64,000 nt of DNA from Paucibacter sp. KCTC 42545 (GCF_001477625.1 NZ_CP013692.1:1612001-1676000); one strand, 5' to 3'. Numbered from the stretch's first letter, positions 1-8,438 are shown. Made by a program: numbers and translations. The notes: generated by a model not told the origin, from the letters alone.

Positions 1-1
1 G

Positions 2-436
2 GAAGGACGCTGGACCTTGCCGGCGGCGATGTCCGCCTTCGCAGGGGCTGGTACGGTGCTGAGCCTGTCGGCCCAGCTCGACGGCGTGCGCGGCGAGAAC
101 CGCGCCACCGGCGAAGCTTTGCCGCGGCTGGCGCCGCTGCGCGCCAGCTTCGGCTTGGATGCGCAGAGCGGGCTGTGGTCCGGCCGACTGGAATGGCGTC
201 TGTCGGCCCGCCAGGATCGGGTGCCTAGTCTGGACACGCCCACGGCGGGTTACGGCCTGCTCAAGGCCAGCATTGCGCGCCAGTTCATGTTGGGTCAGTC
301 CGACGCGCTGTGGTACTTGAAGCTGGACAACATCACCAACAAGCTGGCCTATAGCGCGACCTCGGTGGCGACCATTCGCGAGCTGAGCCCTATGGCCGGT
401 CGTTCTCTGCACACCGGGGTGCAGGTTCGCTTCTGA
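2..436 (+). CDS. TonB-dependent receptor, C-terminal fragment (cut by window start)
   Basis: The reading frame is open from the first bases of the window, so this is the 3' end of a longer gene. The 144 visible residues have the alternating hydrophobic/polar pattern of outer-membrane beta strands. They end in a segment with LDNITNKLAY, a late RELSPMAGRS strand and a terminal aromatic residue (QVRF), as is usual for TonB-dependent outer-membrane receptors that import siderophores, cobalamin or sugars. The plug domain and TonB box would lie upstream, so the ligand cannot be inferred. Another beta-barrel family is possible but less likely, because the N-D-N-x-x-N-x-x-Y strand followed by P-x-x-G-R is typical of TonB receptors. 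Confidence 0.75.
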   Translation, partial: EGRWTLPAAMSAFAGAGTVLSLSAQLDGVRGENRATGEALPRLAPLRASFGLDAQSGLWSGRLEWRLSARQDRVPSLDTPTAGYGLLKASIARQFMLGQSDALWYLKLDNITNKLAYSATSVATIRELSPMAGRSLHTGVQVRF

Positions 437-446
437 GCTGAAAGGG

Positions 447-465
447 CCTGACTTAGCGCGTCAGG
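447..465. terminator. weak inverted repeat between convergent genes
   Basis: CCTGAC and GTCAGG are separated by 7 bases between the convergent receptor and pdxH genes. There is no T tract, so a terminator role rests on position only. Confidence 0.3.
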
Positions 466-497
466 ACGCGTCAGGGCGTGGCAGGGGACTCAAGTCA

Positions 498-1133
498 TCA
501 AGGCGCCAAGCGCTCCTTGATCCACTGCCCGCCTTCTTGGCGATAGCACAGCCGGTCATGCAAGCGTGAGCGGCGACCTTGCCAGAACTCCCAGCGCTGG
601 GGCACCAGGCGGTAGCCGCCCCAATGCGGTGGGCGCTCGGGGTTGAGTCCGTGAGTCATGGCGGCTTTGGCGGCATTGGTAACCAAAACGCCACGCGAGC
701 TGATCACCTGGCTTTGCGGTGAGGCCCAGGCGCCCAGCCGGGAATCCAGCGGCCGCGAGCGGTAGTAGGCGTCGGACTCGGCGCCGTCGACACGCTCGAC
801 CCGACCTTCGATGCGCACCACCCGCTCCAGCTCCACCCAGTGGAACTGGAGTGCGGCCAGCGGGCTGTGCGCCAGCTCTTGGCCTTTGCGGCTGTCGTAA
901 TTGGTGAACCAAACCAGGCCGCGCTCATCAAAACCCTTGATCAACACGATGCGGGTGGACGGTTGCCCGTTCGCGCCGACCGTGGCCAGGGTCATGGCAT
1001 TGGGCTCGGGGATTTCGCTGGCCAGGGCTTGATCCAGCCAGGTCTTGAATTGGGCCAGGGGTTGCTCGGCGCTCAAGGCTTCATCGAGTTCGCCTTGTTC
1101 GTAGCTCTTGCGGAGGTCGGATAGTTTGCTCAT
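498..1133 (-). CDS. pdxH: pyridoxamine 5'-phosphate oxidase
   Basis: PdxH oxidises pyridoxamine or pyridoxine 5'-phosphate to pyridoxal 5'-phosphate with FMN and O2 in the cytoplasm, the last step of B6 synthesis and salvage. The 211 residues match the usual family length. The N-terminal half carries the FMN-binding strand region ([15 protein letters not shown], then FTNYDSRKG), and the C-terminal half has [14 protein letters not shown], the conserved substrate-binding arginine/histidine region, with the product ending in ERLAP. I chose the ATG at 1133 because [16 protein letters not shown] is the typical N terminus; an in-frame ATG 27 bases upstream would add residues without family support. 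It is divergent from the MocA-like gene and not in an obvious operon. Confidence 0.95.
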   Translation of the reverse strand: MSKLSDLRKSYEQGELDEALSAEQPLAQFKTWLDQALASEIPEPNAMTLATVGANGQPSTRIVLIKGFDERGLVWFTNYDSRKGQELAHSPLAALQFHWVELERVVRIEGRVERVDGAESDAYYRSRPLDSRLGAWASPQSQVISSRGVLVTNAAKAAMTHGLNPERPPHWGGYRLVPQRWEFWQGRRSRLHDRLCYRQEGGQWIKERLAP

Positions 1134-1238
1134 AGGCCTAAGTATGCGACGTTTGGGCATTGCCGGACTGGCGCCTGGGTGACGCGCTCATCACGCCCAG
1201 CGTGCCGAACACGCCTGCAAGGCCCAGTCGGTGCGTAA

Positions 1239-1253
1239 AACACCTTAGGTGTT
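1239..1253. promoter_or_regulatory. 15-bp palindrome in a divergent intergenic region
   Basis: AACACCT and AGGTGTT flank a single central base, a perfect 7+1+7 palindrome in the 219-bp gap between pdxH (minus) and the nucleotidyltransferase (plus). It sits about 100 bp from both start codons, which suits an operator. No regulator is recognisable nearby, and the rest of the gap shows nothing else clear. Confidence 0.35.
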
Positions 1254-1352
1254 GGCCCCACTTCCACGCTGGCGGCCCGGGCGGCATGCTGACGGTCAGT
1301 GCAAGCTCGGCGCTTTGATCGGGCAACACTGGGGAAAAACATAAGGTTCAGG

Positions 1353-2033
1353 ATGAAAAGAAGGCGACCGGCGCTGGTCGTGCTTGCGGCAGGGCGCGGT
1401 ATCAGATTTCACGGCCAGGGCCATAAGCTGGCGCAGCGGCTCGGTGCAGACACCGGTGGCGAGCCATCCCCCATGCCAGCCGAAGACGAGGCCTTCCAAG
1501 CCGATATCGACGATGCCTCGCGAGACACCCTGTTGTCACGCAGCCTGCGCAATGCCATGGCCACAGGCTTGCAGTTGGTGGTGGTCACGACCCCTAAGTT
1601 ATTGCACCTGGTGCAGGGCTGGGTCGCTTCGGTGGACCTGGTGGTCTTGCCCGAGATGGATCAGCAGGGTCGGGCCAGCCCGGTCGGCATGGGCTACTCG
1701 ATTGCGGCCGGGGTGCGCGCCAGCGGTGATGCGGAAGGCTGGTTGATCATGCCGGCCGATATGCCCTTGCTGCGCGCAAGCAGCATCTTGGCCGTGGCCG
1801 ATGCGCTGGAGCAATACCCGGTGGCCTTCGCCCAGTACAAGGGCCGCCAAGGCCATCCAGTGGGTTTCAACGCCGAGCTGTATTCCGAGTTGGTTGACCT
1901 GCAAGGCGACGAGGGCGCGCGGCGCATCTTGGCCCGTTATCCCTCGCAGGCCGTGGACATCGACGATCCCGGCGTGCTGGTGGATGTGGACACGGTCGAA
2001 GACCTGGATCGCCTGCGCGGGCAGGTCGGTTGA
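1353..2033 (+). CDS. MobA/MocA-like nucleotidyltransferase
   Basis: This 226-residue protein has the fold signature of MobA-like NTP transferases: an N-terminal VVLAAGRGIRF loop that binds the nucleotide phosphates, and a later IMPADMPLL motif whose aspartates coordinate Mg2+. The GHPVGF segment near residue 160 is typical of the MocA/CoxC branch, which adds CMP or a similar nucleotide to molybdopterin for the xanthine dehydrogenase family. No molybdoenzyme gene is adjacent, so the acceptor is uncertain. An insertion-like stretch rich in acidic residues (about 30-60) separates the nucleotide loop from the next conserved strand. The ATG at 1353 is preferred because it directly precedes the conserved first strand; an upstream in-frame start at 1299 would add 18 unsupported residues. 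Confidence 0.7.
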   Translation: MKRRRPALVVLAAGRGIRFHGQGHKLAQRLGADTGGEPSPMPAEDEAFQADIDDASRDTLLSRSLRNAMATGLQLVVVTTPKLLHLVQGWVASVDLVVLPEMDQQGRASPVGMGYSIAAGVRASGDAEGWLIMPADMPLLRASSILAVADALEQYPVAFAQYKGRQGHPVGFNAELYSELVDLQGDEGARRILARYPSQAVDIDDPGVLVDVDTVEDLDRLRGQVG

Positions 2034-2058
2034 CGAGTCGCGTTCAGGCAGACTGGCC

Positions 2059-2691
2059 TCAGCCGAGCAAACCCTGCTGCGCCGCCAAATGCAGCTGCCG
2101 CTCCAACTCCCGGTCCCGGATGCCGTGGGCCTGCAAGCTCTGCACCGTGCGTTGCAGATAGTCCAGCGTGCTGCCGTAGCGGCCATGGGCGGCTTCGAAA
2201 ATTTGCAGCAGGGCGGCGTCGCTCAAGTGCGGCACCAAACCAGGGCTTTGCCGCTCCAGAGTGAAGCTCAGTGCGCGGCGTGGGCCGCTGCTGCTCAGGC
2301 AGTTCAGCCAGCGCGGCTGGTAGGAGCCCACCACCATTTCGCGTGCCCACAACTCGCATAGCACGGCCGGGCTTTGCTCCGGACTCACGCGGTAGAACAA
2401 GCCCCGGCAACTGCCGCCCGGCAAGAGGCATAGCACTAGGCCGGGCTGGGCCGCATTGCCTCGGTTGACCAGTGAGCGCAGGCGCAGCGCGCGGTGAAAG
2501 CCGTGCACCTGTGCCGGGCCTTGCTCCACGGCTTCGAAGCCGGGCTTCCAGATCAGTGAGCCGTAGGCAAACAGCAGCAGACCTTGCTGGCGGCACCATT
2601 GCTGCTCCGCCTGGCGATACAGCGCTTGGCTGCGCGCGGGCAGGGCTTGAATGATGGCCGGTAACTCGGGGTCAGGTCTTGATGGCGACAT
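2059..2691 (-). CDS. ChaC-like gamma-glutamylcyclotransferase
   Basis: ChaC-type gamma-glutamylcyclotransferases degrade glutathione to 5-oxoproline and Cys-Gly in the cytosol. The 210-residue product contains the family signature FAYGSLIWKPGF (the YGSL loop that binds the gamma-glutamyl group), followed by VHGFHRALRLRS and LPGGSCRGLFYRV, and an E-M-V-V-G-S-Y-Q-P-R-W segment carrying the conserved Glu region. The ATG at 2691 was chosen because the extra 62 upstream residues in the same frame have no homology-like character and run into the divergent promoter region. It converges with the nucleotidyltransferase and is divergent from the binding protein downstream. Confidence 0.88.
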   Translation of the reverse strand: MSPSRPDPELPAIIQALPARSQALYRQAEQQWCRQQGLLLFAYGSLIWKPGFEAVEQGPAQVHGFHRALRLRSLVNRGNAAQPGLVLCLLPGGSCRGLFYRVSPEQSPAVLCELWAREMVVGSYQPRWLNCLSSSGPRRALSFTLERQSPGLVPHLSDAALLQIFEAAHGRYGSTLDYLQRTVQSLQAHGIRDRELERQLHLAAQQGLLG

Positions 2692-2772
2692 GCACCCATG
2701 CTGCCATAGCTTTGCAGGCCTTGCGCCCAGCGCGAGTTGGGGGCGCATTGTCCCGTGCGAATGGCGCCGGCG

Positions 2773-2791
2773 CATTGCGCAAAACGCAATG
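2773..2791. promoter_or_regulatory. CATTGCG/CGCAATG palindrome in a divergent promoter region
   Basis: A perfect 7-bp inverted repeat with loop CAAAA lies between chaC (minus) and the solute-binding protein gene (plus), 51 bp upstream of the latter's ATG. It could be an operator or part of the leader RNA; no specific regulator is implied. Confidence 0.35.
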
Positions 2792-2841
2792 GGGTTTTGC
2801 CGCTTGTCCGCTCGGTGGGCTTGGCGACAATGTGCGGCCGC

Positions 2842-3927
2842 ATGGATAACAGACTCTTCCTCTCTCTTCACCGCCAAGTTTTGCGCCTTCGTACCGCCGG
2901 TGGCATGAGTGCGGTCCTCCTGAGTCTTCTGGGCTTGGCGACGCCCGACTTGGTTTGGGCTGCAGCTTCGCCCGCCCCGGTGGCCGCCAGTGCCAGCCCC
3001 GTGGTGTCTCCCGGATCACCGAGCACAGCTCCCCCAGTAGCCGCAAGCACCGTATCAGGCAATCCGGCATCAGCCCTGGCCAGCGGGGAGGGCTCCAACA
3101 CCTTGCGAAAAATCCGCGACACCGGCTTGATCGTGTTGGGCTACCGGGCCGCATCGCCACCGTTTTCCTATCTGGATGCGCGGCTCAAGCCCATGGGCTA
3201 CTCCATTGATCTCTGCACGCAGATGGTGGAGGCGATTAAGCAGCGCCTCGATCTGCCTGCCTTGGAAGTCAAATACCTGCCGGTCAGCTCTGCCACCCGC
3301 ATGCCCTTGGTGGCCAATGGCACAGTGGATCTGGAGTGCGGCATCACCACCAACACGCTGGAGCGGCAAAAGACCCAGTCCTTCTCGCTGACGATCTTTC
3401 TGGCCCAGACCCGGCTAATGTCCAAACGCGTGGCACCGCTGCGCAAGCTCGACGATTTGCGAGGCCTGTCGGTGGCCTCCACCATCGGCACCACCAGCAT
3501 CCAGCTGCTGCATCAGGCCAATCTGAACCAGCAGCTCGGCATGCGCATTGTGGTGGGGCAAGACGACCATGACGCTTTTCGCCTGCTGCTGACCGACCGC
3601 GCTGCCGCCTATGCCATGGACGATGTGCTGCTGCGCATGTCGCAGATCAGCGCGGCGCGGCCGGAGGACTTTGTGATCTCGGACGAGGTGTTCTCGGTCG
3701 AGCCCTATGCCATCGGCCTGCCGCGCGATGACGCTGTATTCAAGAGTTTGGTGGACGGCGTCATTGCGGGCATTTACCAACGCGGCGAAATTCAGGCCCT
3801 GTACCGCAAATGGTTCCAGTCACCGATTCCGCCGCGCGGCATCAATCTGAATTTGCCCATGGGCGAGGCTTTTAAACGCCTGGTGCAAAAGCCCACGGAC
3901 TCGGCCGACCCCGCGGCCTATCGATAG
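2842..3927 (+). CDS. periplasmic amino-acid-binding protein (GltI-like, SBP family 3)
   Basis: This 361-residue protein has a long N-terminal export region (hydrophobic MSAVLLSLLGLATPDLVWAA) followed by a low-complexity Ala/Ser/Pro linker to about residue 80. A family-3 solute-binding domain follows. VLGYRAASPPFSYLDARLKPMGYSID and VDLECGITTNTLERQK are typical of glutamate/aspartate-binding GltI-type proteins, as is the late WFQSPIPPRGINLN segment. It would feed acidic amino acids to an ABC permease, yet no GltJK/GltL genes are near. It converges on a two-component system of the DctB/D (AauR/S-like) type that in other bacteria responds to C4-dicarboxylates or acidic amino acids, so a sensing role alongside transport is possible. 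The start at 2842 is the ATG just before the signal region. Confidence 0.82.
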   Translation: MDNRLFLSLHRQVLRLRTAGGMSAVLLSLLGLATPDLVWAAASPAPVAASASPVVSPGSPSTAPPVAASTVSGNPASALASGEGSNTLRKIRDTGLIVLGYRAASPPFSYLDARLKPMGYSIDLCTQMVEAIKQRLDLPALEVKYLPVSSATRMPLVANGTVDLECGITTNTLERQKTQSFSLTIFLAQTRLMSKRVAPLRKLDDLRGLSVASTIGTTSIQLLHQANLNQQLGMRIVVGQDDHDAFRLLLTDRAAAYAMDDVLLRMSQISAARPEDFVISDEVFSVEPYAIGLPRDDAVFKSLVDGVIAGIYQRGEIQALYRKWFQSPIPPRGINLNLPMGEAFKRLVQKPTDSADPAAYR

Positions 3928-3945
3928 TCGGCCGAGCTGTTGATG

Positions 3946-3963
3946 CGCTGACTCCGGTCAGCG
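3946..3963. terminator. hairpin between convergent genes
   Basis: CGCTGAC-tccg-GTCAGCG is a perfect 7-bp stem overlapping the stop codon of the response regulator gene and 19 bases after the binding-protein stop. There is no clear T tract on either strand. Confidence 0.45.
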
Positions 3964-5301
3964 GAATTTTTCCAGCTCGATGCCATGCCGGTGCAGCTTG
4001 TCGTAAAGCGTCTTTTTGGCCGTTCCCAGCAACTCCATCGCCGCAGGAATGCGGCCCTGGCATTTGCGCAGCGCTTGTTCGATCAAGGCTTTCTCCACAT
4101 GATCCATCTGTTGGGCCAGCGTGTGGCCGGGCTCGCCATCCGCTTGAGCGCTCGCACCTTCTTGGCTGTTGATGGCCAACACAAAGCGGTCGGCCGCATT
4201 GCGCACCTCGCGCACATTGCCCGGCCAGTCATGCGCCATCAACTCACGCAGGCGCTGGGGTGACAACTCCGGTGCCGGGCGCTCATAACGGGCGCAGGCC
4301 TGGGCGACGAAATGCTCGAACAGCAGCGGAATATCCTCGCGCCGCTGGCTCAGGGGCGGCAGTTGCAAGGTGGCCACATTGAGGCGGTAGTAAAGGTCGC
4401 CACGGAACTTGCCTTGCTCACTCAAGGCGCGCAGATCGGCCTTGGTGGCGGCGATCACCCGCACATTGATGGGCAGTTCTTCGTTGGAGCCCAGGCGCTC
4501 GACCCGGCGTTCTTGCAGCACCCGCAGCAGCTTGATCTGCAGGGCGATGGGCATGGTTTCGATCTCGTCCAGCAGCAGGGTGCCGCCGTTGGCATGCTCG
4601 ATCTTGCCGATGCGCCGCTTGCCGGCCGAGGTGTAGGCACCGGGCTCATGGCCGAACAACTCGCTCTCGAACAAGGCCTCGGGCAGGCCGCCGCAGTTGA
4701 TGGCAACGAAGTTGCGGTCGCGCCGGCTGCTCTGGTCGTGCAGGCAGCGCGCCACCAATTCCTTGCCGGTGCCGGTCTCGCCCAGAATCATCACATCGGC
4801 CGAGGTGTCGGCCAGATTCAGCACCTGGGCGCGCACCTGCTGCATGGCGCTGGAGTTGCCCAGCAACACCGCCTCCACACCGCTGCGCCGCTGCAACTGG
4901 CCGCGCAACTCATCCACCGCCACGCGCAGCACGCGCTTGTCGAGCGCGCGCTTGAGGGTGTCGATGAAGCGCTCCGGCGCGAAGGGCTTTTCCAGAAAAT
5001 CGTAGGCACCGACCCGCATGGCTTGCACCGCCATGGCCACATCGCCGTGGGCGGTGACGAGCACGACGGGAATGTTGGGGTCGGTCGCCACCACATGGTC
5101 CAGCAGGCCTAAGCCGCTCATGCCGGGCAGGCGCACATCGGTGGCCACCACGATCTGCGCGCCGGCCTGGATATGGGGCAGGGCTTCCTCGGCGCTGGCG
5201 CAGGCGCAAACCTCCAGGCCTTCCAACTCCAGGGTCTGGGTCAGGCTGGCGCGCACCGGCGGGTCGTCTTCGACGAACAAAATCTTGTAACCCTCAAACA
5301 T
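3958..5301 (-). CDS. sigma-54-dependent response regulator, DctD-like
   Basis: A 447-residue NtrC-family activator. The receiver domain (1-120) has acidic residues E11/D12/D13, phosphoacceptor D55 in ATDVRLPG and lysine in FLEKPF. The AAA+ domain (about 145-375) has Walker A GETGTGKE (174-181) and Walker B TLLLDEIE (241-248). A Fis-type helix-turn-helix lies at the C terminus (about 412-442). The sigma-54-contacting loop, normally GAFTGA, reads GAYTSA (221-226): Phe to Tyr and the second Gly to Ser. The overall pattern is closest to DctD. The gene overlaps the upstream kinase gene by 8 bases, so the two are co-translated. The livH promoter, 2.1 kb away and divergent from the kinase, is a sigma-54 promoter and an obvious target candidate. 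Confidence 0.9.
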   Translation of the reverse strand: MFEGYKILFVEDDPPVRASLTQTLELEGLEVCACASAEEALPHIQAGAQIVVATDVRLPGMSGLGLLDHVVATDPNIPVVLVTAHGDVAMAVQAMRVGAYDFLEKPFAPERFIDTLKRALDKRVLRVAVDELRGQLQRRSGVEAVLLGNSSAMQQVRAQVLNLADTSADVMILGETGTGKELVARCLHDQSSRRDRNFVAINCGGLPEALFESELFGHEPGAYTSAGKRRIGKIEHANGGTLLLDEIETMPIALQIKLLRVLQERRVERLGSNEELPINVRVIAATKADLRALSEQGKFRGDLYYRLNVATLQLPPLSQRREDIPLLFEHFVAQACARYERPAPELSPQRLRELMAHDWPGNVREVRNAADRFVLAINSQEGASAQADGEPGHTLAQQMDHVEKALIEQALRKCQGRIPAAMELLGTAKKTLYDKLHRHGIELEKFR

Positions 5302-7201
5302 GGGACTCTTTCGGGCTCAGGGCCAAATCAAACTCAAACGTCATACCGGTGGCCGGCGGCGGGTTGTTTCGGGCGCGCAGTTGGCCGCCAAATTCGTGCA
5401 CGATTTTCGATGAAATCACCAGGCCCAGCCCGAGGCCTTGGCCGGCGGGTTTGGTGGTGAAGAAGGGTTCAAACAGGCGCGGCAGCAAGTCCTCGGGCAT
5501 GCCCGCGCCGCTGTCGCTGATCAGCAGGCTCAGGCGGGCCTCATGCATGTCGGTGTAGATGCGCAGGGTCTTGCTCGCGCTGGTTTGCATCGCGTCGACC
5601 GCATTGCCGATCAGATTGACCAAGACCTGCTCCAGCCGGTTGCCGTCGCAGCTCACCCGCAGTTGCTCGCTAACCTCGATGTTCAGCGTCACCTGCTCGG
5701 CCTGAATGCGGTGCTCCAGCAGGGTGCGCGCGCCCTGAATCGCCGCCAGCAGCGAGACCGGCGCTTGCGCGGCCTCGGCCTTGCGGGCGAAGCTCTTGAG
5801 CTGGCGGGTGATGGCGGTCATGCGCTCCACCATGGCATCGATGGCGCGCAGGTTCTCGGCTACCGTGCTGTTGCGGCCTTTCTCCAGCAGCAGCAGGCTG
5901 TTGCGGGAGAGGGCGCGCAGGGCCGTCAGGGGCTGGTTGATTTCATGCGAAATGCCGGCTGACATCTGGCCCAGCACGGCCAGCTTGCCGGCCTGCATCA
6001 ATTCGTCCTCGGCTTGCAGTCGCTGATTGATCTGATGCTTCAACTCGCTATTGCTGTGGCGCAGTTCCTGGGTGCGCTCGGCCACTTGTTGTTCCAGCTC
6101 GCTGTGGGCTTGCTTCAAGGCCTCGCTGGCGCGGAACAGTTGCTCCAGGGCGCGCCGACGATAGGCCAGGTACAGCAAAACCAAGCCCAGGCTGGCGCCC
6201 ACGGCCGCGCCGCCCCAGGCTGCGTAGCGCGCATGGCGCCAGACCTCGCTGGGGTCTGACAAGGTGACCAGGCGCAGGGCCAGCGGCACGATGGGCCTCT
6301 CTTGTGCCAACAGCGGGCGGCTGCGGGTCTCGCCGTCGAGCGCGGGCACTTGCACCAAGCTGGTGTCCTGTTGGTTCAAATCCTCGGTGGCCAGGGCCAG
6401 ATCGGGGCCTAGATGGCTGGCATAGCGTCCGCTGGCCAGAAGCTCGGCGTGTTTCGCGGCGCTGCCCCGGTTGAGCAAGCGGTACTTCCAGGCCGGCACC
6501 GAGGACATGATCACCACATCATTGCTGTCCACCACCAGCAGCTTTTCGCCTTGTGAGCGCATGCCTTGATCCACCCAGGTCGCCTCCAGCGGCGCCAGGT
6601 TCAGCATCACCACCACTTGGCCAACGACCTTGCCGTCGCGTTGCAGGTTTTGGCTGAGCAAGTAGTCGGTGCTGGCATTGGCCTCGTTGGCGGCGAAGAA
6701 CTGGCCGCTGCCGGCGCCAATCTGTTTGCCCAGGCGCCGCATCAAGGTCTCGGCCGGCGGTTCTTGCTTGGGCGCGATGGCATGGCTGCTGGCGTAGTCG
6801 TCGCTGGAGGCGATCACCCGGCCATGTGCATCGCAAATAAAGATCAGCCCCAGGCCCGCACGAACATTGATGCGCGCGAGCTTGCGGCTGGCACGCTGGC
6901 GCGCTGCCGTATCGCCGGGCTGCGCCACCGCAGTCATCAAATCCTGGTCAATCGCGATCAGGCTGGGCAGATAGTCGTAGCGTGCCAGCTGAGCTTCCAG
7001 GCTGGCGGCGTAAAGCTCCAGCCGCTCGGCGGCCACGGCGGCGAGCTGCTCCATGCCGGCGCGCTCGCTCAGGCTGTGGCCGATGTTCAGGCCCAGCGCG
7101 ATCAAGGCCAGGGTGAGGCTGGCCACGATGCTGGGATGGCTGAGCCGATTGCGCCAGCGTTGGCCGGAAGTTGAGTGCAAAAGTAAGTGGGGCTTGGGCA
7201 T
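5294..7201 (-). CDS. sensor histidine kinase, DctB-like
   Basis: This 635-residue membrane sensor has a first transmembrane helix at about 24-43 and a second at about 327-348, enclosing a roughly 280-residue periplasmic sensor region with the double-PAS-like layout of DctB. A coiled coil (about 360-400) leads to the phosphoacceptor H419 in GISHEINQPLTAL. The catalytic domain shows an N box (NLIGNAVDAM) and G boxes (SDSGAGM, GLGLGLVIS). DctB-type kinases sense C4-dicarboxylates, and relatives sense acidic amino acids. It phosphorylates the response regulator encoded immediately downstream. The ATG at 7201 was chosen because the longer frame adds 39 residues with no features and lies in the divergent promoter region. 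Confidence 0.9.
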   Translation of the reverse strand: MPKPHLLLHSTSGQRWRNRLSHPSIVASLTLALIALGLNIGHSLSERAGMEQLAAVAAERLELYAASLEAQLARYDYLPSLIAIDQDLMTAVAQPGDTAARQRASRKLARINVRAGLGLIFICDAHGRVIASSDDYASSHAIAPKQEPPAETLMRRLGKQIGAGSGQFFAANEANASTDYLLSQNLQRDGKVVGQVVVMLNLAPLEATWVDQGMRSQGEKLLVVDSNDVVIMSSVPAWKYRLLNRGSAAKHAELLASGRYASHLGPDLALATEDLNQQDTSLVQVPALDGETRSRPLLAQERPIVPLALRLVTLSDPSEVWRHARYAAWGGAAVGASLGLVLLYLAYRRRALEQLFRASEALKQAHSELEQQVAERTQELRHSNSELKHQINQRLQAEDELMQAGKLAVLGQMSAGISHEINQPLTALRALSRNSLLLLEKGRNSTVAENLRAIDAMVERMTAITRQLKSFARKAEAAQAPVSLLAAIQGARTLLEHRIQAEQVTLNIEVSEQLRVSCDGNRLEQVLVNLIGNAVDAMQTSASKTLRIYTDMHEARLSLLISDSGAGMPEDLLPRLFEPFFTTKPAGQGLGLGLVISSKIVHEFGGQLRARNNPPPATGMTFEFDLALSPKESHV

Positions 7202-7427
7202 TAGCCCGCCAGTGTGCCTAAAGCTGGCGCCGCTGTCGCGCAGTGCGCAAGCTTGAAAGTGCCACGCCGCGCACGGTTTTGGACGAGGCCGGGGAGGGTG
7301 TTGTGTGAGATTCCGCACTCGCCGGCTAGCCCCTGTGTCGAATTCCGCCCGAATGCCGGCGCCGGGGCTGCTGGCGCGGCCGCCGCGGCATAGGGCGCCC
7401 TCGGTGAATACCCGCGCTGCGCGATTT

Positions 7428-7444
7428 TTGGCACGTGGATTGCA
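7428..7444 (+). promoter_or_regulatory. sigma-54 (-24/-12) promoter for livHMGF
   Basis: TTGGCACGTGGATTGCA matches the RpoN consensus YTGGCACG-N4-TTGCW throughout, with GG (7430-7431) and GC (7442-7443) separated by exactly 10 bases. Transcription would start near 7455, giving a leader of about 60 bases before livH. This is the one gene-free stretch over 300 bases (7202-7514). Besides the promoter it holds a GCGCA-G-TGCGC palindrome at 7238-7248, about 190 bp upstream and so in a position suitable for an enhancer-binding protein, plus GC-rich sequence with no other recognisable signal. The divergent gene encodes the kinase of a sigma-54 activator system. Confidence 0.85.
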
Positions 7445-7514
7445 AACCTTTGACGCAGATCAGCGCGGCAACCCTGTTGTCGCTTCCCGAAAAAAAGCAG
7501 CAAAGGACTCAAGC

Positions 7515-8438
7515 ATGGAAACTTTTATGCAACAGATCATCAATGGTCTGGTGCTGGGCAGCATGTATGCCCTGGTGGCCCTGGGGTACACGATGGTGTA
7601 CGGCATCGTCAACTTGATCAATTTCGCGCATGGCGAGATCTTGATGGTGGGCGGTATGGTGAGCTGGACGGTGGTGACGGCGCTGGCGGACTCGGGCCTG
7701 CCGGGCTGGGCGCTGATGCTGATCGCGCTGGGCTGCGCGGTGGTGACCTGCGTGACGCTGAACTTCGTGGTCGAGAAGGTGGCCTACCGGCCCTTGCGCA
7801 ATGCGCCGCGCTTAGCCCCCCTGATCACGGCCATGGGCATGTCGCTGCTGCTGCAGACCTTGGCCATGATCATCTGGAAGCCGAGCCCCAAGCCCTTCCC
7901 GCTGCTGCTGCCCACCACGCCCATCGACCTCGGTGGCCCGGTGATCTCGGTGACGCAGTGCCTGATTCTGGGCGTGACGGTGGTGATCCTGGCCGCGCTG
8001 ATGTGGCTGGTCAATCACACCAAGCTGGGCCGCGCGATGCGCGCCACGGCTGAGAACCCCAAGGTGGCCGGCCTGATGGGCGTGAAGCCCGACTTCATCA
8101 TCTCCACCACCTTTGTGATCGGTGCGGCCCTGGCCGCGGTGGCCGGCCTGATGTGGGCGGCCAACTACGGCACGGTGCAACACACCATGGGCTTTATGCC
8201 TGGCCTGAAGGCCTTCACGGCCGCGGTGCTGGGCGGTGTGGGTAACTTGGCCGGTGCGATGGTGGGCGGCGTCTTGCTGGGCCTGATCGAAGCCATCGGC
8301 GCGGGCTATCTGGGTGATCTGACCGGCGGCGTGCTGGGCAGCCATTACGCCGACATCTTCGCCTTCGTGGCGCTGATCCTGGTGCTGACCCTGCGACCCT
8401 CGGGCCTGCTGGGTGAGCGTGTGGCCGACCGTGCCTGA
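7515..8438 (+). CDS. livH: branched-chain amino acid ABC transporter permease LivH
   Basis: LivH is one of two inner-membrane permeases of the HAAT family of ABC importers for branched-chain amino acids and, in related systems, amides or urea. The 307-residue product has about eight hydrophobic helices, the N-terminal NGLVLGSMYALVALGYTMVYG region and the INFAHGEILMVGG motif typical of LivH. The ABC-contacting loop near GRAMRATAENPKVAGLMGV is present. The ATG at 7515 follows an AAAGGA element 10 bases upstream; the upstream in-frame extension would cover the sigma-54 promoter and is rejected. It heads a tightly packed livHMGF operon. Confidence 0.93.
   Translation: METFMQQIINGLVLGSMYALVALGYTMVYGIVNLINFAHGEILMVGGMVSWTVVTALADSGLPGWALMLIALGCAVVTCVTLNFVVEKVAYRPLRNAPRLAPLITAMGMSLLLQTLAMIIWKPSPKPFPLLLPTTPIDLGGPVISVTQCLILGVTVVILAALMWLVNHTKLGRAMRATAENPKVAGLMGVKPDFIISTTFVIGAALAAVAGLMWAANYGTVQHTMGFMPGLKAFTAAVLGGVGNLAGAMVGGVLLGLIEAIGAGYLGDLTGGVLGSHYADIFAFVALILVLTLRPSGLLGERVADRA

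Noticed and set aside
2831..2845. Sigma-54-like element before the binding-protein gene at 2842
   Set aside because: TTGGCGACAATGTGC resembles the motif, but GG and GC are 9 instead of 10 bases apart and it touches the start codon.
3958..7201. The DctB/DctD-like system as regulator of the TRAP transporter at 61-64 kb
   Set aside because: The loci are 54 kb apart, and I found no -24/-12 element upstream of the TRAP receptor gene, whereas one lies next to the two-component genes.
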